From Enchytraeus crypticus (taxonomy: Eukaryota > Annelida > Clitellata > Enchytraeida > Enchytraeidae): a stretch of 64,000 nt of DNA. The DNA is taken from assembly GCA_905160935.1 (NCBI GenBank), contig CAJHZI010000304.1, positions 127,001-191,000 on the forward strand. Reading direction: 5' to 3'. The position numbers were made by a program, and so were the translations under genes. Below are positions 11,930 through 22,960 of the stretch, in pieces (the first letter of the stretch is position 1; each line of letters starts with the position of its first letter). The notes beneath the pieces were generated by a model, which was given only the letters and a program-made list of their open reading frames with translations, was not told the DNA's origin and did not search any database.

Positions 11930-12150
11930 TGAATTGCATATGTGTAACGTCATGAAGTTTTCAGTGACAATTCCTGAGGTGAACTGAACACTCATGGGTT
12001 CGAATCCTAGCCGCGCAGATCTGAGAATAAAATCTCGTACATTCACGGGACTGCTTATTCGGAATATTGACTAAATTAAAAAAGTGATATTAAAAGTGTT
12101 AGATATCAACGTAACTGATCGTTTCGCTATAATGCACGGTTTTACTTTTT
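11930..12150 (+). mobile_element. SINE family A, copy 2
   Basis: Has GTAACGTCATGAAGTTTTCA, the B-box GGTTCGAATCC and the CAACGTAACTGATCGTTTCG tail. It is the ancestral SINE A of the repeated unit; the equivalent copies lie at 38245, 50400 and 60290. Confidence 0.75.
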
Positions 12151-12526
12151 TAAACAAACGAAGTGAAACAGAGTGTAACCAAGCTGGAATATTGGAGTGT
12201 GTCATGGAGAGCCTATGCATAACAAGGTAATCGACCTAAGGAGGCATTGGCCCCTGAATCCCCAATGCCTACAACTAAACTTCTATTCTATATTATTCTG
12301 CCTTTATAATTACTCTTAAATTGTATAGTAGTTTCATAAATGGGCCAATATATATTTTTATTTTCATTAGCCTATATAATTATTTTGCATATTAAAAAAG
12401 AAGAGCAAATTGACTTACAGTATCTAGAGCTTTTTATTATTGTTTACACGTTAGTGAGATAGCCTAGGCCTACACTTTGTTACTGTAATTAGGCCTATAG
12501 ACCAATAAATTATATTATGAATTCCA

Positions 12527-12531
<5 letters not shown>
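12151..12531. other. Shared unit sequence, no gene seen
   Basis: AT-rich sequence present in the other units (38500-38840, 50620-50830, 60590-60740). It is marked by CATGGAGAGCCTATGCATAA and AATCGACCTAAGGAGG. No ORF or RNA gene is recognised. Confidence 0.5.
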
Positions 12532-12575
<44 letters not shown>

Positions 12576-12760
12576 AGTGCACTGCCAAATGATCGGTTTA
12601 AGATACATATTCATTCTCAATGTCTGATTTCACGCTCCATAAAAACACTCCTTAGATCAACTAGTTAATCCCTTCACAAAGTCAATGCCTTATCCATGCA
12701 TCCCTGACATCATCCCTGGATGAGGAAACGGACGTTAAACCTTTATTATTATAACTATTA
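12532..12760 (-). mobile_element. (CT)n plus SINE D-type 3' segment
   Basis: (CT)21 runs into TTCAGTGCACTGCC and CTCCATAAAAACACTCCTTA, i.e. the reverse complement of the SINE D 3' end. It then switches to CCTGACATCATCCCTGGATG and GAGGAAACGGACGTTAAACC, a different tail that also ends the copies at 38838-39030 and appears at 9310-9350. Likely a composite of two SINE families. Confidence 0.55.
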
Positions 12761-12939
12761 TACCTTATGTAGCCTATTGAATTCCAGATAATAAATAAAT
12801 ATTTAAATAGGCCTATCTACCATTATGCCTCATGCTTAATTTTTTTCATAATTTAGGGGATTAGCCCCATCAATCATTTAAAATTGTTAACAAATACTTA
12901 TAAGAAAAGTGATACTGTTAGTAATTTGAATAACCTACT

Positions 12940-13405
12940 TAGTCCTACTAGCTGGTGGCGGAGTTAATAACAAATGTGCTAATTATCCAGATGTTTCTGT
13001 TCGAAACCGCACTAGAACCGTCTAGATATGACGGTACACATGTGTTAGTGAGACAAACGCTAAACTTTGAATTATTACTCATTTTCACCCCGGGTGTAAA
13101 GAACCCGAAGTTTGATATGCACGATTCACGTAATATGTGCTGAATCGCCGCCAGGCTATTCGATTTCATCTAGCGCCTTAAAAGAATTGCTGAAGCAGAC
13201 TGCATTATATCTTTGCAAAGACATGGAAAGCCTTTACAAAGAAATGAGGTCTCTCGCTTATCGCCGGTTTGTTCTACAATAGCCTAAGTTTGTCCAAGCT
13301 ATTAACTAATGAAGTCAACTCCATCGGGATTCATAGAGCCCACGGTTTCAATGGCCACCGGAACAACTTCATACCCTAAGGACATATCACGATATTTATC
13401 TATTT
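12940..13405 (-). mobile_element. LINE reverse transcriptase C-terminal relic, unit 1
   Basis: The minus strand from about 13398 reads KYRDMSLGYEVVPVAIETV, GSMNPDGVDFINSLDKL, then after a frame change GDKRETSFL. This is the C-terminal signature of a second LINE family (consensus KY..L...Y.F.PIAIET.G followed by Q-R-.-S-.-A-.-Q-R-.-N-A). It is heavily decayed, with several stops. The rest down to 12940 is probably its 3' UTR. Relatives are at 39745-40000 and 39085-39205 (minus) and 30870-31125 (plus). Confidence 0.65.
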
Positions 13406-13429
13406 TCTTATTATTATTGTTATTCTGCA

Positions 13430-14036
13430 GCTAAATAACTCTGAGAAATCAGATAATTTGATTATTGAAATAGATCAGCACATATTTTCCATCATTTCGA
13501 ATGGAAATGACTGCACTTCAAGCTACAATTAGCAGAATATAAACGTGACATGTTCTCTATTGCTTTAATAGAGAGCATTTTACGGCGCCAGCAGCATGCC
13601 TGCATTCAACATGTACTAGAAAAATCTTATTTGAGAACATTCGATCATATTTACAGAACTATAACTCTCCCGTTATTACGCTAAAGACATTCACATGAAA
13701 TATCTCTAATGTTTGGTAAAATTGGCGGCTGGTCAAGTCTTCAACTTTTAAGAACAATGGTTGATAACTCGTTACGATTCTACTGTGAAAAGTATTTGTC
13801 CTCGATCGTTTATGTATTGTACAGTACTTATTGTATTTCGCTTTACAAAATTCTATGTGAGAAATATTATATTAGCCAACAGTAAAACATTTATTAATTA
13901 TTATGTCCTGTATTCTAGTTTGACTTTCACATTGATATTCACATTCGAAATTAAGGTGTTTTTTCTAAAATTAAAATTCAAACCCAAAATTAGATTAAAC
14001 TAAGAATTCGAAATGCACAAATTGAATTGCACACAA
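13430..14036. other. Unit 1 right border; dispersed repeat and unexplained sequence
   Basis: 13620-13790 matches 30560-30720 in diverged form (shared words such as GTTTGGTAAAATTGGCGGCT against GTTTGGTAGAATTGGCTGCT). No supported gene. This is where homology to the repeated unit ends and the inserted or unique 17 kb begins. Confidence 0.45.
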
Positions 14037-14700
14037 ATGAACACTATCCAGCTACAATCTGGTGCATTTGCACAATAATATCTCCACAATTGGACGAATA
14101 ATCTCCGATAAAAGTGGGACTGGTAGAGATTTTAAGGTATTTTTCACTATAAAACACACATTTCGAAGTGCACAGAAATAAGTGAAGATAGAATCTGTGC
14201 ACCATTTTAATTGCACACAAAATGAACACTATCTACCTACAACCGGGTGCATTTGCACAATAATATCTGTACAAATGGCCGAATAATCTCCAACAAAAGT
14301 GGGACTGGCAGAGATTTTCAGGTATTTTTCACCATAAAACAGACATTTCGAAGTGTACAGAAAAAAATGCGGATAGAATATGTGCACTATTTCAATTGCA
14401 CACAAAATGAACACTATCCACCTACAAATTGGTGCATTTGCACAATAATATCTCCACAATTGGACGAATAATCTCCAATGAAAGTGGGACTGGCAGAGAT
14501 TTTCTTGCAATTTTCACTGTAAAACACAAATTTCGAAGTGCACAAAAATAAGTGCAGATAGAATCTGTGCACCATTTTAATTGCACACAAAATGAACACT
14601 ATCCAGCTACAATCTGGTGCATTTGCGCAATAATATCTCCACAATTGGCAGAATAAACTCCAACAAAAGTGGGACTTGCAGAAATTGTCAATCATTTCTT
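14037..14700. repeat. 185-bp satellite, about 3.6 copies
   Basis: Units start at 14037, 14222, 14407 and 14592, an exact 185-bp period marked by ATGAACACTATCCA, TGGTGCATTTGCACAATAAT and AGTGGGACTGGCAGAGATTT. It lies about 150 bp downstream of the stop of the MULE/Ulp1/PHD relic. Tandem subterminal repeats are known in Foldback and some MULE-type elements, so this may be one terminus. No inverted counterpart was seen on the far side. Confidence 0.9.
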
Positions 14701-14843
14701 TAATATAAAATTTAATAAAAGCTTACTTTAGTACAGTAATATTAGAATGAAATTTTTATTTTTATCGGATTTAAAATTACATATAATTATTTTAAAGTTT
14801 ACAAAACTTTTTATAAATTACATTTCAAAATTGAAATAAAAAT

Positions 14844-15961
14844 TTATATGGCATTTTTACAATAACTACAGAGCCATTTTTTCCTATTATGAACACCCAT
14901 AACATTGCATTCCTTCTTTGCACAGGCAAAATGAAAGTAATTGTCACAAAGGGAGCAGACTAGCCATCGTTCTAGGTTAAGCGTATTGGGGCGCAAGTCT
15001 TCTTTATTTCTGCACGTGCACCATCTTTCAGTATCTTTATTTTGAACGAGAGTATTCCAGATTTCCATTCTTGCAGCTTTCATGCTGACAGCATCTGTTG
15101 GAACTCCTTCAATGTTAAGGCCTTCAGCAATATATTTGCCAAACAAAGATATCAATATTCCGCAGTTCGATCCATCCCTCTGCATAGGGTGCTTGATATT
15201 TAACGTTGTAAACTTGCCACCATGGCGAAATATATCGCTCAGATACAATGAAAGATATTTATTCCATTTGGCCGTAAAGACTTGACAGTTTTCTCAAGTG
15301 TTATTTCATGAGCCACTGTATCAAGTAAGGAAACTGTTTTATTTACAATATCTAGTACAAGAGCTGTGAATTGGCCGCCTGAACGCATTGGAATATATAT
15401 AATATTAACTTTTTCCCAATTTACACCATCCATGGAGGACACAGGTTTCAATGAATTCACATTGCGCCAATCTGCAGCAGTCCACATGGAGCACTTCTCT
15501 GAATGAAAGCAATCTAGAAAACCATAAACAACATTTGCTTCCAACCATTCCCCTTCAGGCAAAACAGATTCTTTGTCATTCAGGGTCATTCGTCTACCAC
15601 TCCGAATCATGAATTCCAGCTTTAAGCTAGGCTCTTTCACTGCTTGAGTTTTGCTTGCAAAATCAGTCGTAACTGCTTGAGTCGCACCATCCACAGTTGA
15701 AATGCTTATGATACTTGCACTTGCTAAACACTTGGCTTGCACAACAGCAATTTGCTCGTTACTGTCACTTGATTCAAAATTCCAGGTCGGAACTTCATAA
15801 GATATTGGATTTACACTAGCAATACTGGCATTACTAACAGAATTAGGAACAACACTTGATGTTGCAGATAAATTTATTTCTACACTGGACGAGACTACAC
15901 CTGCAGTATTGTCACAATTATGGGACGTAATGAAGATAGACGATGACGAAGAATTACTTTA
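14844..15961 (-). pseudogene. Ulp1-like protease (C48) plus PHD finger, MULE-associated
   Basis: In order on the minus strand: a Ser/Thr/Asn-rich linker (open from about 15961), an Ulp1-like region (LPEGEWLEANVVYGFLDCF, then VNIIYIPMRSGGQFTALVLD and VSLLDTV), a frame change near 15245, then MQRDGSNCG carrying the catalytic Gln and Cys, and finally a PHD-type zinc finger (WCTC, WLVCSLCDNYFHFAC, WLCSYC) ending at 14844. The Asp of the triad (LLDT) and the Cys are present. Where Ulp1 enzymes have the catalytic His in an HW motif, this copy has QF, so it was probably inactive or altered before the frameshift. Ulp1-like domains are known passengers of MULE transposons. It was probably fused to, or adjacent to, the transposase at 16046-17878. 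Confidence 0.7.
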
Positions 15962-16045
15962 ACATAATGTTTCCGTTGCAGCCGTGGAAGGCTTCACATA
16001 TTTCGCACGTCCCCCATTTTTCTTCTGCTTCATGAATATCAGTGC

Positions 16046-17878
16046 CTAAGCCTCGTCTCTTTGTAGGTCTTGACTCAGCAAGTTTGAAACGTAGTAGACG
16101 ATTTTTTTATATTTTATATTTTCACGTTGTTTACTTATGAACTTTGTGACTCTAATTCTGACACCTGAACTGCTGTTTCTGATGTGGCGAGATTTCACAT
16201 TGTTAAACCAATTCTCAACATGACAATTGGAAAAAGCAGATTTTAAATCTTTTATATCAAATATTTTTGCAACAGCCATGCACCACAAAGGAAACAAAGA
16301 CAGCCAGTGACGTATTAAGTAGCCAGTCAAGGCTTCTGAATAGAACTTATTTAACTTCTTTGAACTGCCAATACAATCAATTTCAATCTCATTGATCTTC
16401 TGTGTCTGACATCTTCTTTCGTTAAAATATTTCAACCAAGGTGCACTGGCACGAATAGCTTTCTGCTGCTTCTTTCCCACATTTCTATCACTGACATTGT
16501 GAAGGTCACTGGCACGATCAATCTCATCAGACTCGGTTCCTTTAATTTTCCAATTCTTTATGTTACTAAGCAACTGCTGTTTAGCCTTTTTAACTATCTT
16601 CGTCTCAAACTTTTCTCCAAAAACATTGAAAATTAATGAAAGAGTATTTATAGCATTAGGAAAAGTCTTGCTATACTGAAGAAGAACAAAGCTATGCAAA
16701 AATTCTCTCTTATATACATAATTGAATTTCAATTTGGCCAAATACCTAGCCACAATATGTACCGCATGGTTTGAACAAATAAATAGACCAACTGTCTGCT
16801 TCCAAACTTCATTGCATACTATTGATTCATACATATTTTGCAAATAGCTTTCAATATCACTGGTTCGGCTGAAGGAATGCAAAACTGAATGAATTAATGC
16901 CCAGGAAAAGTCTGTAACGACTAATTTGCATGGAAAATTCGATGAATGGACACCCTGTTTATTTAATCTATTGAAATCCATTCTGAAACTGAACAACATG
17001 TGGCTGATCATTTCAGTCTTATGTTCAGAACAGATCATTCGCAAACAGGAACGCAGGGTTCATTTCTTCTTATATTTGTCAAAACAAGAGAATATAAAAG
17101 CATTCTTTTGTCAATGCCTTGCCATTTCTTAAAAATTGAGCCTGTCGCATCCAAATAAAGAATTGGTGCATGTCCATGCAGCAACTGCAGTTGATCACGC
17201 ATATGCATTATGACAAAGAAAGGATTATTTCCCCTCTTCTGTATGAAACCCTTAACATCGACACTGTCATTAGTTTCCACATACAACCGCTACATGAGAT
17301 CCAATTCTATATCAATAACATTATGCAACTTCTCACTGGATGCAATTATAGATTTCAATCTTCTCAAAACTGCGATTGATTTCGGTTTGTTGAAATTTCC
17401 AGCAGTCAATTTACTCATATCAGACTTTTCGAGTAACTCTTCATAAACTTCCTCAGGCCGTCCAGTCCATCTTCTAACATTTGAGACAGATATTTTTGTT
17501 CCTCAGTGTTGGTTCGGCGGAATTTTATTGGCTCATCAACATGATTCTCGTCACCTCTACTTTTAATGTTACAATACACGCATTCTTTGAAGTCTTGTTT
17601 TTTATCGATAACAATTTCAAATTTTCTGCAATTGCGAAAAGAGCAGTGAGCATATTGTCTGATGAATGGACAATCTGTCTTTCTACTGTTGAAAGCGCTA
17701 ATTCTATAATATCCAAATGAAACCACACAATTACATTTCTTCTCAATTACATTTGACATGTAGTCCCTCCAGACGTTGGTAAGTCGCAGACGATTTGAGA
17801 TTCGGGGAGGCATTACTTTTTCCCATTCACTTAGGGAGATAATATATCTATCATCCGACCATTCCAAACTCAATGATT
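16046..17878 (-). pseudogene. MULE-superfamily transposase (DDE type), frame-broken
   Basis: Three minus-strand frames join head to tail: 17878-17450 (Cys/His-rich N-terminal region with CNCVVSFGYYRI and CPFIRQYAHCSFRNC), 17450-17035 (one TAG near 17305; contains LYLDATGSIFKKW) and 17044-16046. DDE-like acidic residues are visible: Asp in LYLDATGS, Asp in LVVTDFSWALIHSVL, Glu in HVENWFNNVKSRHI; CSNHAVHIV matches the C..H motif between the second and third. The order matches MULE/NOF-like transposases. There are two frame changes (near 17450 and 17040). A good acceptor, TTATCTATTTTAG, precedes 17878, so the N-terminus is probably encoded by upstream exons (19763-19900, 20467-20905). Confidence 0.72.
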
Positions 17879-17927
17879 CTAAAATAGATAAATAATACAA
17901 ATTAAAATGAACTTCTGCAATTGCCAT

Positions 17928-18329
17928 GTTCAGATACTATCCTTTTATTTATTTAATTTCATCAATTTCTAAAGCTAAATTTCTGACTGATTTGGGTGAT
18001 ACAAATACTAATAGGCTACACAATGAAGTTAAATTTGACGGGTGATAGTCTTTTACACTTAGACTTTCGTTATTTCATACAGGACAGGGAAGTAATATGC
18101 ATAACATTTAACAAGTGAATATTCTTAGAAGCATTGCATCCATGAGCTTCTAAGTAATAGATTACAAAATTGTTTTAAAAAATTAGGCATATACAATAAA
18201 TAAATTCAATCACTTAACAGTAATCAATGACAAATCAATTCTATTTTACATTTAATTATGCATAAGGACAATGATATTGAGAGCTATGTAAAAACAGAAT
18301 GAATACAAATTCGAGTTATGCAAATAATG
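17928..18329. other. AT-rich spacer, no gene seen
   Basis: Lies in the candidate intron between exon 17878 and exon 19763-19900 on the minus strand. No repeat family recognised. Confidence 0.4.
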
Positions 18330-18368
18330 TATATATATATATACAGTATATGTATGTATGTATATATG

Positions 18369-18437
<69 letters not shown>
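18330..18437. repeat. (AT)n microsatellite
   Basis: Nearly pure AT with GTATGTATGT interruptions at its left end. It abuts SINE D at 18438, whose (GA)n/(TC)n tail is reduced to CTTCTTCTTCTTC. Confidence 0.95.
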
Positions 18438-18439
<2 letters not shown>

Positions 18440-18815
18440 TCTTCTTCTTCAGGGCACTGCCTAGTGGCAGGTTCAAGGTACATAATCATACTAAAAGTCT
18501 GCTTTCTCGCTTCATAAGAGCACTCCTTAGGTCAACAAGTTAATCCCTTCGCAAAGTCTAAGTCTTATGCATACCTTACGTAGCCTATAGTTTGAGAAAA
18601 AGATGGCTTCTGATGTGGTTTCCCGTTGCCTTTCTCAGTTAGGTGGATTAATTACCATTTAATCCTGGAGGAAAATATTTCATGGTGAGGTGGGTCCCCT
18701 CTTGCCATCCTCAGTTCCTTTAGTCGCCTCTTACGTACACGCGGCAGATTGTTTGCGGTTGCCCTGTTTTGCAGTGGTCCAACCACATCCGAGCACATCA
18801 CGGGGAATATATACA
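18438..18815 (-). mobile_element. SINE family D, near full length
   Basis: The reverse complement runs from a CCGTGATGTGCTCGGATGTG head (close to the CCCGTGTTGTGTCCGGG consensus), through TACGTAAGAGGCGACTAAAG and AAATGGTAATTAATCCACCT, to TGTACCTTGAACCTGCCACT, then CAGTGCCCTGAAGAAG. Other copies: 46170-46545, 51580-51930, 63359-63565. It is about 370 bp, long for a SINE, without a clear tRNA head. Confidence 0.75.
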
Positions 18816-18831
18816 TGTACATGTGTATGTG

Positions 18832-18910
<79 letters not shown>

Positions 18911-18980
18911 ATATATACATGTATATATATATATATATACATGTATATATATATGTATATATATATATACATGTATATAT

Positions 18981-19018
<38 letters not shown>
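18832..19018. repeat. (AT)n microsatellite with GTATAC variants
   Basis: About 190 bp of AT alternating with ATACATGTAT words; able to form hairpins. Confidence 0.95.
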
Positions 19019-19021
<3 letters not shown>

Positions 19022-19762
19022 GCTGATTAATGTATGATTGTTAGTAGCATATCGGGTTTAAAGAATATTGTGTACGCTCTTAACACTATTGCAATAAAGA
19101 ATGAAATGAAGAAAGTAAAATTTGTGAGAGTGGCTCTTAAAGTTGAAGTTTATATAGCAAATGACGGAATGAAGTTAACACAGTTACAGATATTTCTTGT
19201 AAACTATAAAAGATAAAGTATATCTTGAAAATTATAATATGAAGTTGGGCAAGCCAAGAACCATTAATTGGGAGGAAAGAGCTACTAAGGAAAAGGTTGA
19301 AGAAATACACAAAAGCAAACGTTGCTAAAACTTTATTTTTGATCAAGAGTTTGTATTAAGATAAATAATATTGGATTAAATTATAGGTTCCATTGGAAAT
19401 GAAATAAAATTATGAAATAATATTGAATTTCATTAAGACCGATTCTATTTCCCTTAAAATATCACTGAAATGTTGAAGATATATAAGTTATAGATTAGCG
19501 TATGAATATTGCATATTTCGTTATTAAATCAACGGTCAACATAAGAAGCCAAATTTTGAGCCAATTTCATGTTGTTGAGGTTACCGCCGGCTGATATATT
19601 AGGTTTTGAGTCCAAAAGCAATAATTAACGACATTAGTGACATGTTGGGGCAAAAAGTGCGGTAAACTTACATTTAGCCTTTATTCAAATATTAACAATT
19701 ATTATTTAAAATATTATCAATTGAAGTTCGTTGAAAATAAATTTTAAAGTATTATGACATAC
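19019..19762. other. AT-rich spacer, no confirmed gene
   Basis: Two short plus-strand frames (19034-19216 and 19241-19330, the latter beginning MKLGKPRTINWEERATKEKV) look weakly protein-like, but I recognise no family and they lack context. Treated as non-coding. Confidence 0.3.
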
Positions 19763-19900
19763 CAGTTTTCTTTGTTTGATATTGATTGTCTGTCGGCAAA
19801 TCTGGCTTTGTCGTATTATGTTGGTCTTCTCTATCGATAGAGTAAGAAGAATCACTTTCAGATTTGGTTTTCTTTATCTGTTCCTCTCTGGATCCTTGAA
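19763..19900 (-). CDS. Candidate exon of the MULE-linked gene (exon B)
   Basis: 138-nt open segment between a strong acceptor (TTATAATTTTCTTCCAG before 19900) and a strong donor (ACTG/GTATGT at 19763/19762). It encodes a hydrophilic, Lys/Ser/Asp-rich stretch including SESDSSYSIDRED. It starts needing two nucleotides to finish a codon and ends one nucleotide into a codon, which matches both the upstream exon A donor and the downstream acceptor at 17878. A linker of the transposase or another gene; function unknown. Confidence 0.45.
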
Positions 19901-20466
19901 CTGGAAGAAAATTATAATCACATCAAAGAAATCCAAAGTCTACAGTTTACGAAAATAAAACAGTCCATTTCGTTTCTACTAGCACAGTTAGTGGTATAGA
20001 GAAATAGCTAATGAGTCGCAGCTGTTAACCCTGTTGTAATAATACAATATTTCGTAACAATATCTTCAATGGATAAGAATGCATTTATAATTATTTGTTT
20101 ATTTTTAACCTTATTTAGTTACCAGGCTACTTGTATTTAATTGTATTCCTTCACAGCATAGTACTATGATTACATTTCTATACTAGTATTTGGTCACCAG
20201 CAGTCATGCAGAAAAATTTCAAGAAATTTTAGATAAAAGTTCATATTCTTGTAATATATCGTAATATCACCGTTGATATTGAAGATTGGCAGGAGGATTG
20301 AATTCATTACGCATAAGGCATCACAACTATCTTAGTCATATCCCTGTTAATAAACTTATCTTCATAAGGAACCTTCTACAATACAAATTTACGCATATGC
20401 GCCTTCCTAAATTCCACTCCAAGGTACTTATAATTAATATCATAAACAGAACACTGTATAACTTGC

Positions 20467-20905
20467 CTGATGTCACAGGTGATTGTGACGAATCCGTTGT
20501 ATAATCTGAATCGTAATTAAAGTTTAGCATTTCTGATAACTCACGTTGTGGTTTACAAACTTCAAATTTGACAATAGTAACATTAGTTCCCTCATTCAAT
20601 GGAAAATCGCTGGAAATAGATGTATTAGGCCTATTCTTGATTGTTTCGGCATCATCTGCTGGAGCTTCAAGTTGCTCTGGTGATTCTGTTGGACTTATAG
20701 AAGCATCGCGGGGTTCATGCTTTGCGTGACGCTGCAAGAATCTATAGATGTAAATGCGATTCATGAAGAGATTTCTAAAACCCAGTGCTCGAACAATCGT
20801 TGCAAGACCTCCTTGCGCTTGTCTTGGAGATTCATGAAGAAGATTTAACCCCAATTCTTCACTTTTTTTAAGAATTGCTTCTACGTCTACTTCATCCAAA
20901 CGAAT
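20467..20905 (-). CDS. Candidate exon of the MULE-linked gene (exon A)
   Basis: 439-nt open frame that begins after an acceptor (TTATATCTTCACAG) at codon phase 0 and ends at CAG/GCAAGT, the consensus of a GC-AG intron donor, at phase 1. The translation has a compact N-terminal part (DEVDVEAILKKSEELGLNLL, then ALGFRNLFMNRIYIYRFLQR) and an acidic Ser/Pro/Thr-rich C-terminal part. I do not recognise the fold; it may be a DNA-binding or N-terminal domain of the transposase. The frame runs on to 20336 but becomes low-complexity, as expected for intron. Confidence 0.5.
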
Positions 20906-21019
20906 CTGTGAAGATATAAGCAATCGTTAATCTTATTTAAAACAATTATTATTGAACAAGGTAACATTTTTAATAATCACAACCAATACTTCTCTCTCAA
21001 ACTTGAAGGTGACTATGCA

Positions 21020-21160
21020 GGATCTAATTTATCTGAACAGATATCTGTTCAGATAAATTTGACACAGCCCACACACGATCAAAGTTATCTATTCAGATTT
21101 ATCTGAACAGATATCTGAACAGAGACGTCTGATGGCAAAACTGACCGTGTGTGGCGACTG
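21020..21160. mobile_element. Palindromic MITE-like element
   Basis: A perfect 34-bp palindrome centred on GATATC (21026-21059; AATTTATCTGAACAGATATC then its complement) is followed by CCCACACACGATCA (21068-21081) and an imperfect inverted copy TGACCGTGTGTGGC (21144-21157). A second ATCTGAACAGATATCTGAAC lies between them. The layout suggests a foldback miniature element within the candidate intron between exons 22961-23012 and 20467-20905. Confidence 0.55.
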
Positions 21161-21394
21161 CAAGCCTAGAAAGCAAACATAATTCATACAGCATGGAGTA
21201 CAATTAGTGTCGAAGAATATTTATATAGACTTATAGGCCTACATCAGGTTACTTTAAAACTTTTCATGGCAATAATAGCAGTATCACATTGCAATAGTTG
21301 AAATGATAAAGATATGACCTAATTATCAATAAAATTATCTTCACTATGCATAAATAAAAGATTTCAAACGTAGTAAAGCGAATATAAAAAATTA

Positions 21395-21520
21395 AGTTAA
21401 CGCTAATTTCCTCAATCGAATGCTATGTCAGTGACGGGTGAACACAGGATTTGAGCCGCGCACATACTGATTTGCGGTCTAATATCTTACTAACATCGTC
21501 ACTTGCTCCGGCCAGCCTGA
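21395..21520 (-). mobile_element. SINE family B copy
   Basis: The reverse complement carries the A-box region, AGTATGTGCGCGGCTCAAAT (diverged B-box) and the CACTGACATAGCATTCGATT body, ending in GTTAACTTAA. Diverged but complete. Confidence 0.7.
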
Positions 21521-22626
21521 TATACATGCACAATCATCATGTATTTCTGCCAGTGGCGCTTAAAGAAATTTGTTCAAGGGATGCCTCATTAAAATGATGG
21601 GGTCGCAGCTTAAAATGATGAGGTTGCAGCATATAATGCCCCACCGGCCCGCAGAACTGAGAAATTACCTTTTACCGTGATAATTATTGTTAATTCCATA
21701 TTTTGCGAATCGCGACCATTGTTAAACTACGTAAAAATTAAACTGTATCGGTTTCATGAATTTCATGTGCAAAACAGTGACATAATGTTCAAGACACTGT
21801 ATAAAATCGAGCATTAGGCTAAAGCCACTAAAAATTGCCGAGCTCAAGGTTATGCATATGAAATCGATAACTACGTCACTTGACAGTTGACACGTCATTT
21901 TGGCGGGGTCCCGGTGTCGGCTTCGATCCAAGCAACCCAGCTTTCTGATGTGGGCCTAGCTAGCTAGTCCAAGCTGGTATCGGCTCTAATCAAACAATAG
22001 GAGCCTGCGATGTTGCCCACAACTATCAATCGAAGATTATCATAGAATAGCGAGTTATATGAATGAATTACGTATCATAATCATTAGTAAATTATTATAT
22101 TGCAATTGTGAGTTATAATTGTGAGAATTTAAAAAAAAACTAAAATGCATTCAAATTCATAAATATAATAACGTAGGCTATGAACAGTAGTAACGGTACT
22201 ATTACATTGCCACTTATTAATATACTGTAATATAATTATGAAATGCGTTGTATTGAAATAGATTGGAAATAATGAAGAAAACACATGAAGAAATAAATAA
22301 TAGTTATTGTTATTGTAGCCAAAAAGTGCATAATTGCAAATGCATTTCTTCATAAGAAAAGCAAAATTTAATAAATTTTTGCAGAATCGTTGAAGTTGAA
22401 ACATGACGCTTAAGAAGTATTTAACACCAGTCATTTTTCAATCAACATTTTTATGTTACAAAAATTAAACCTGAAATATCAAAACCCTGCACCCTGATGG
22501 TCCGCTAGGGTAGCTTGTATAAGTTTCCAAAATTCCCTGCTACTCTAGTCGAATTTTCGAAAATTCACCTCCAACTGCCTCTAGGCGACGGAACTAACCC
22601 CTTAACATGTGCCCCCTTGCTATTCT

Positions 22627-22788
22627 TTAGCCTCCACCCCCCCTATCAGCCATACCCACTCTACGGGACTGTATCCGTAAAATATTAGCTGAAGGAGCAG
22701 AATTTTCATTTGGTGGACAGCTGCCACTGCTTCCCCCATAATTACTTCCTGCTTTTGCCTTATCAGAAATGTGTTTAGCAACTACTAA
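22627..22788 (-). CDS. Unrecognised 53-codon open fragment
   Basis: Minus-strand frame with protein-like composition: KHISDKAKAGSNYGG, CPPNENSAPSANILRIQSRR, then a Gly run and stop at 22627. It lies inside the candidate intron 20906-22960. It may be the C-terminal end of an old transposon ORF. No family is assigned. Confidence 0.2.
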   Translation of the reverse strand, partial: LVVAKHISDKAKAGSNYGGSSGSCPPNENSAPSANILRIQSRRVGMADRGGGG

Positions 22789-22960
22789 TTAAGAATTACC
22801 TGAATCGATGATTATAGATTTCAGTGAAAGGGAAGATCTTCGATGCCTACTAGCAATAATTACTGGTTAATAATTAACTATAATTATTGTATGAATAGAT
22901 TAAAATTATTGTTAAGCACTTGATTCTAAAAAATGAATGATGTAAGAAGTTACAACTTAC

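Noticed and set aside
14044-14695. Repeated small proteins on the minus strand of the satellite
   Set aside because: The 185-bp period is not a multiple of three, so each unit changes frame; the frames are by-products of the repeat.
18252-19037. Long Tyr/Ile-rich open frames
   Set aside because: They are translations of (AT)n microsatellites and have no coding meaning; the same applies at 34235-34440, 42086-42399 and 43051-43248.
19034-19330. Small plus-strand gene
   Set aside because: Two short frames without conserved motifs, splice support or paralogs.
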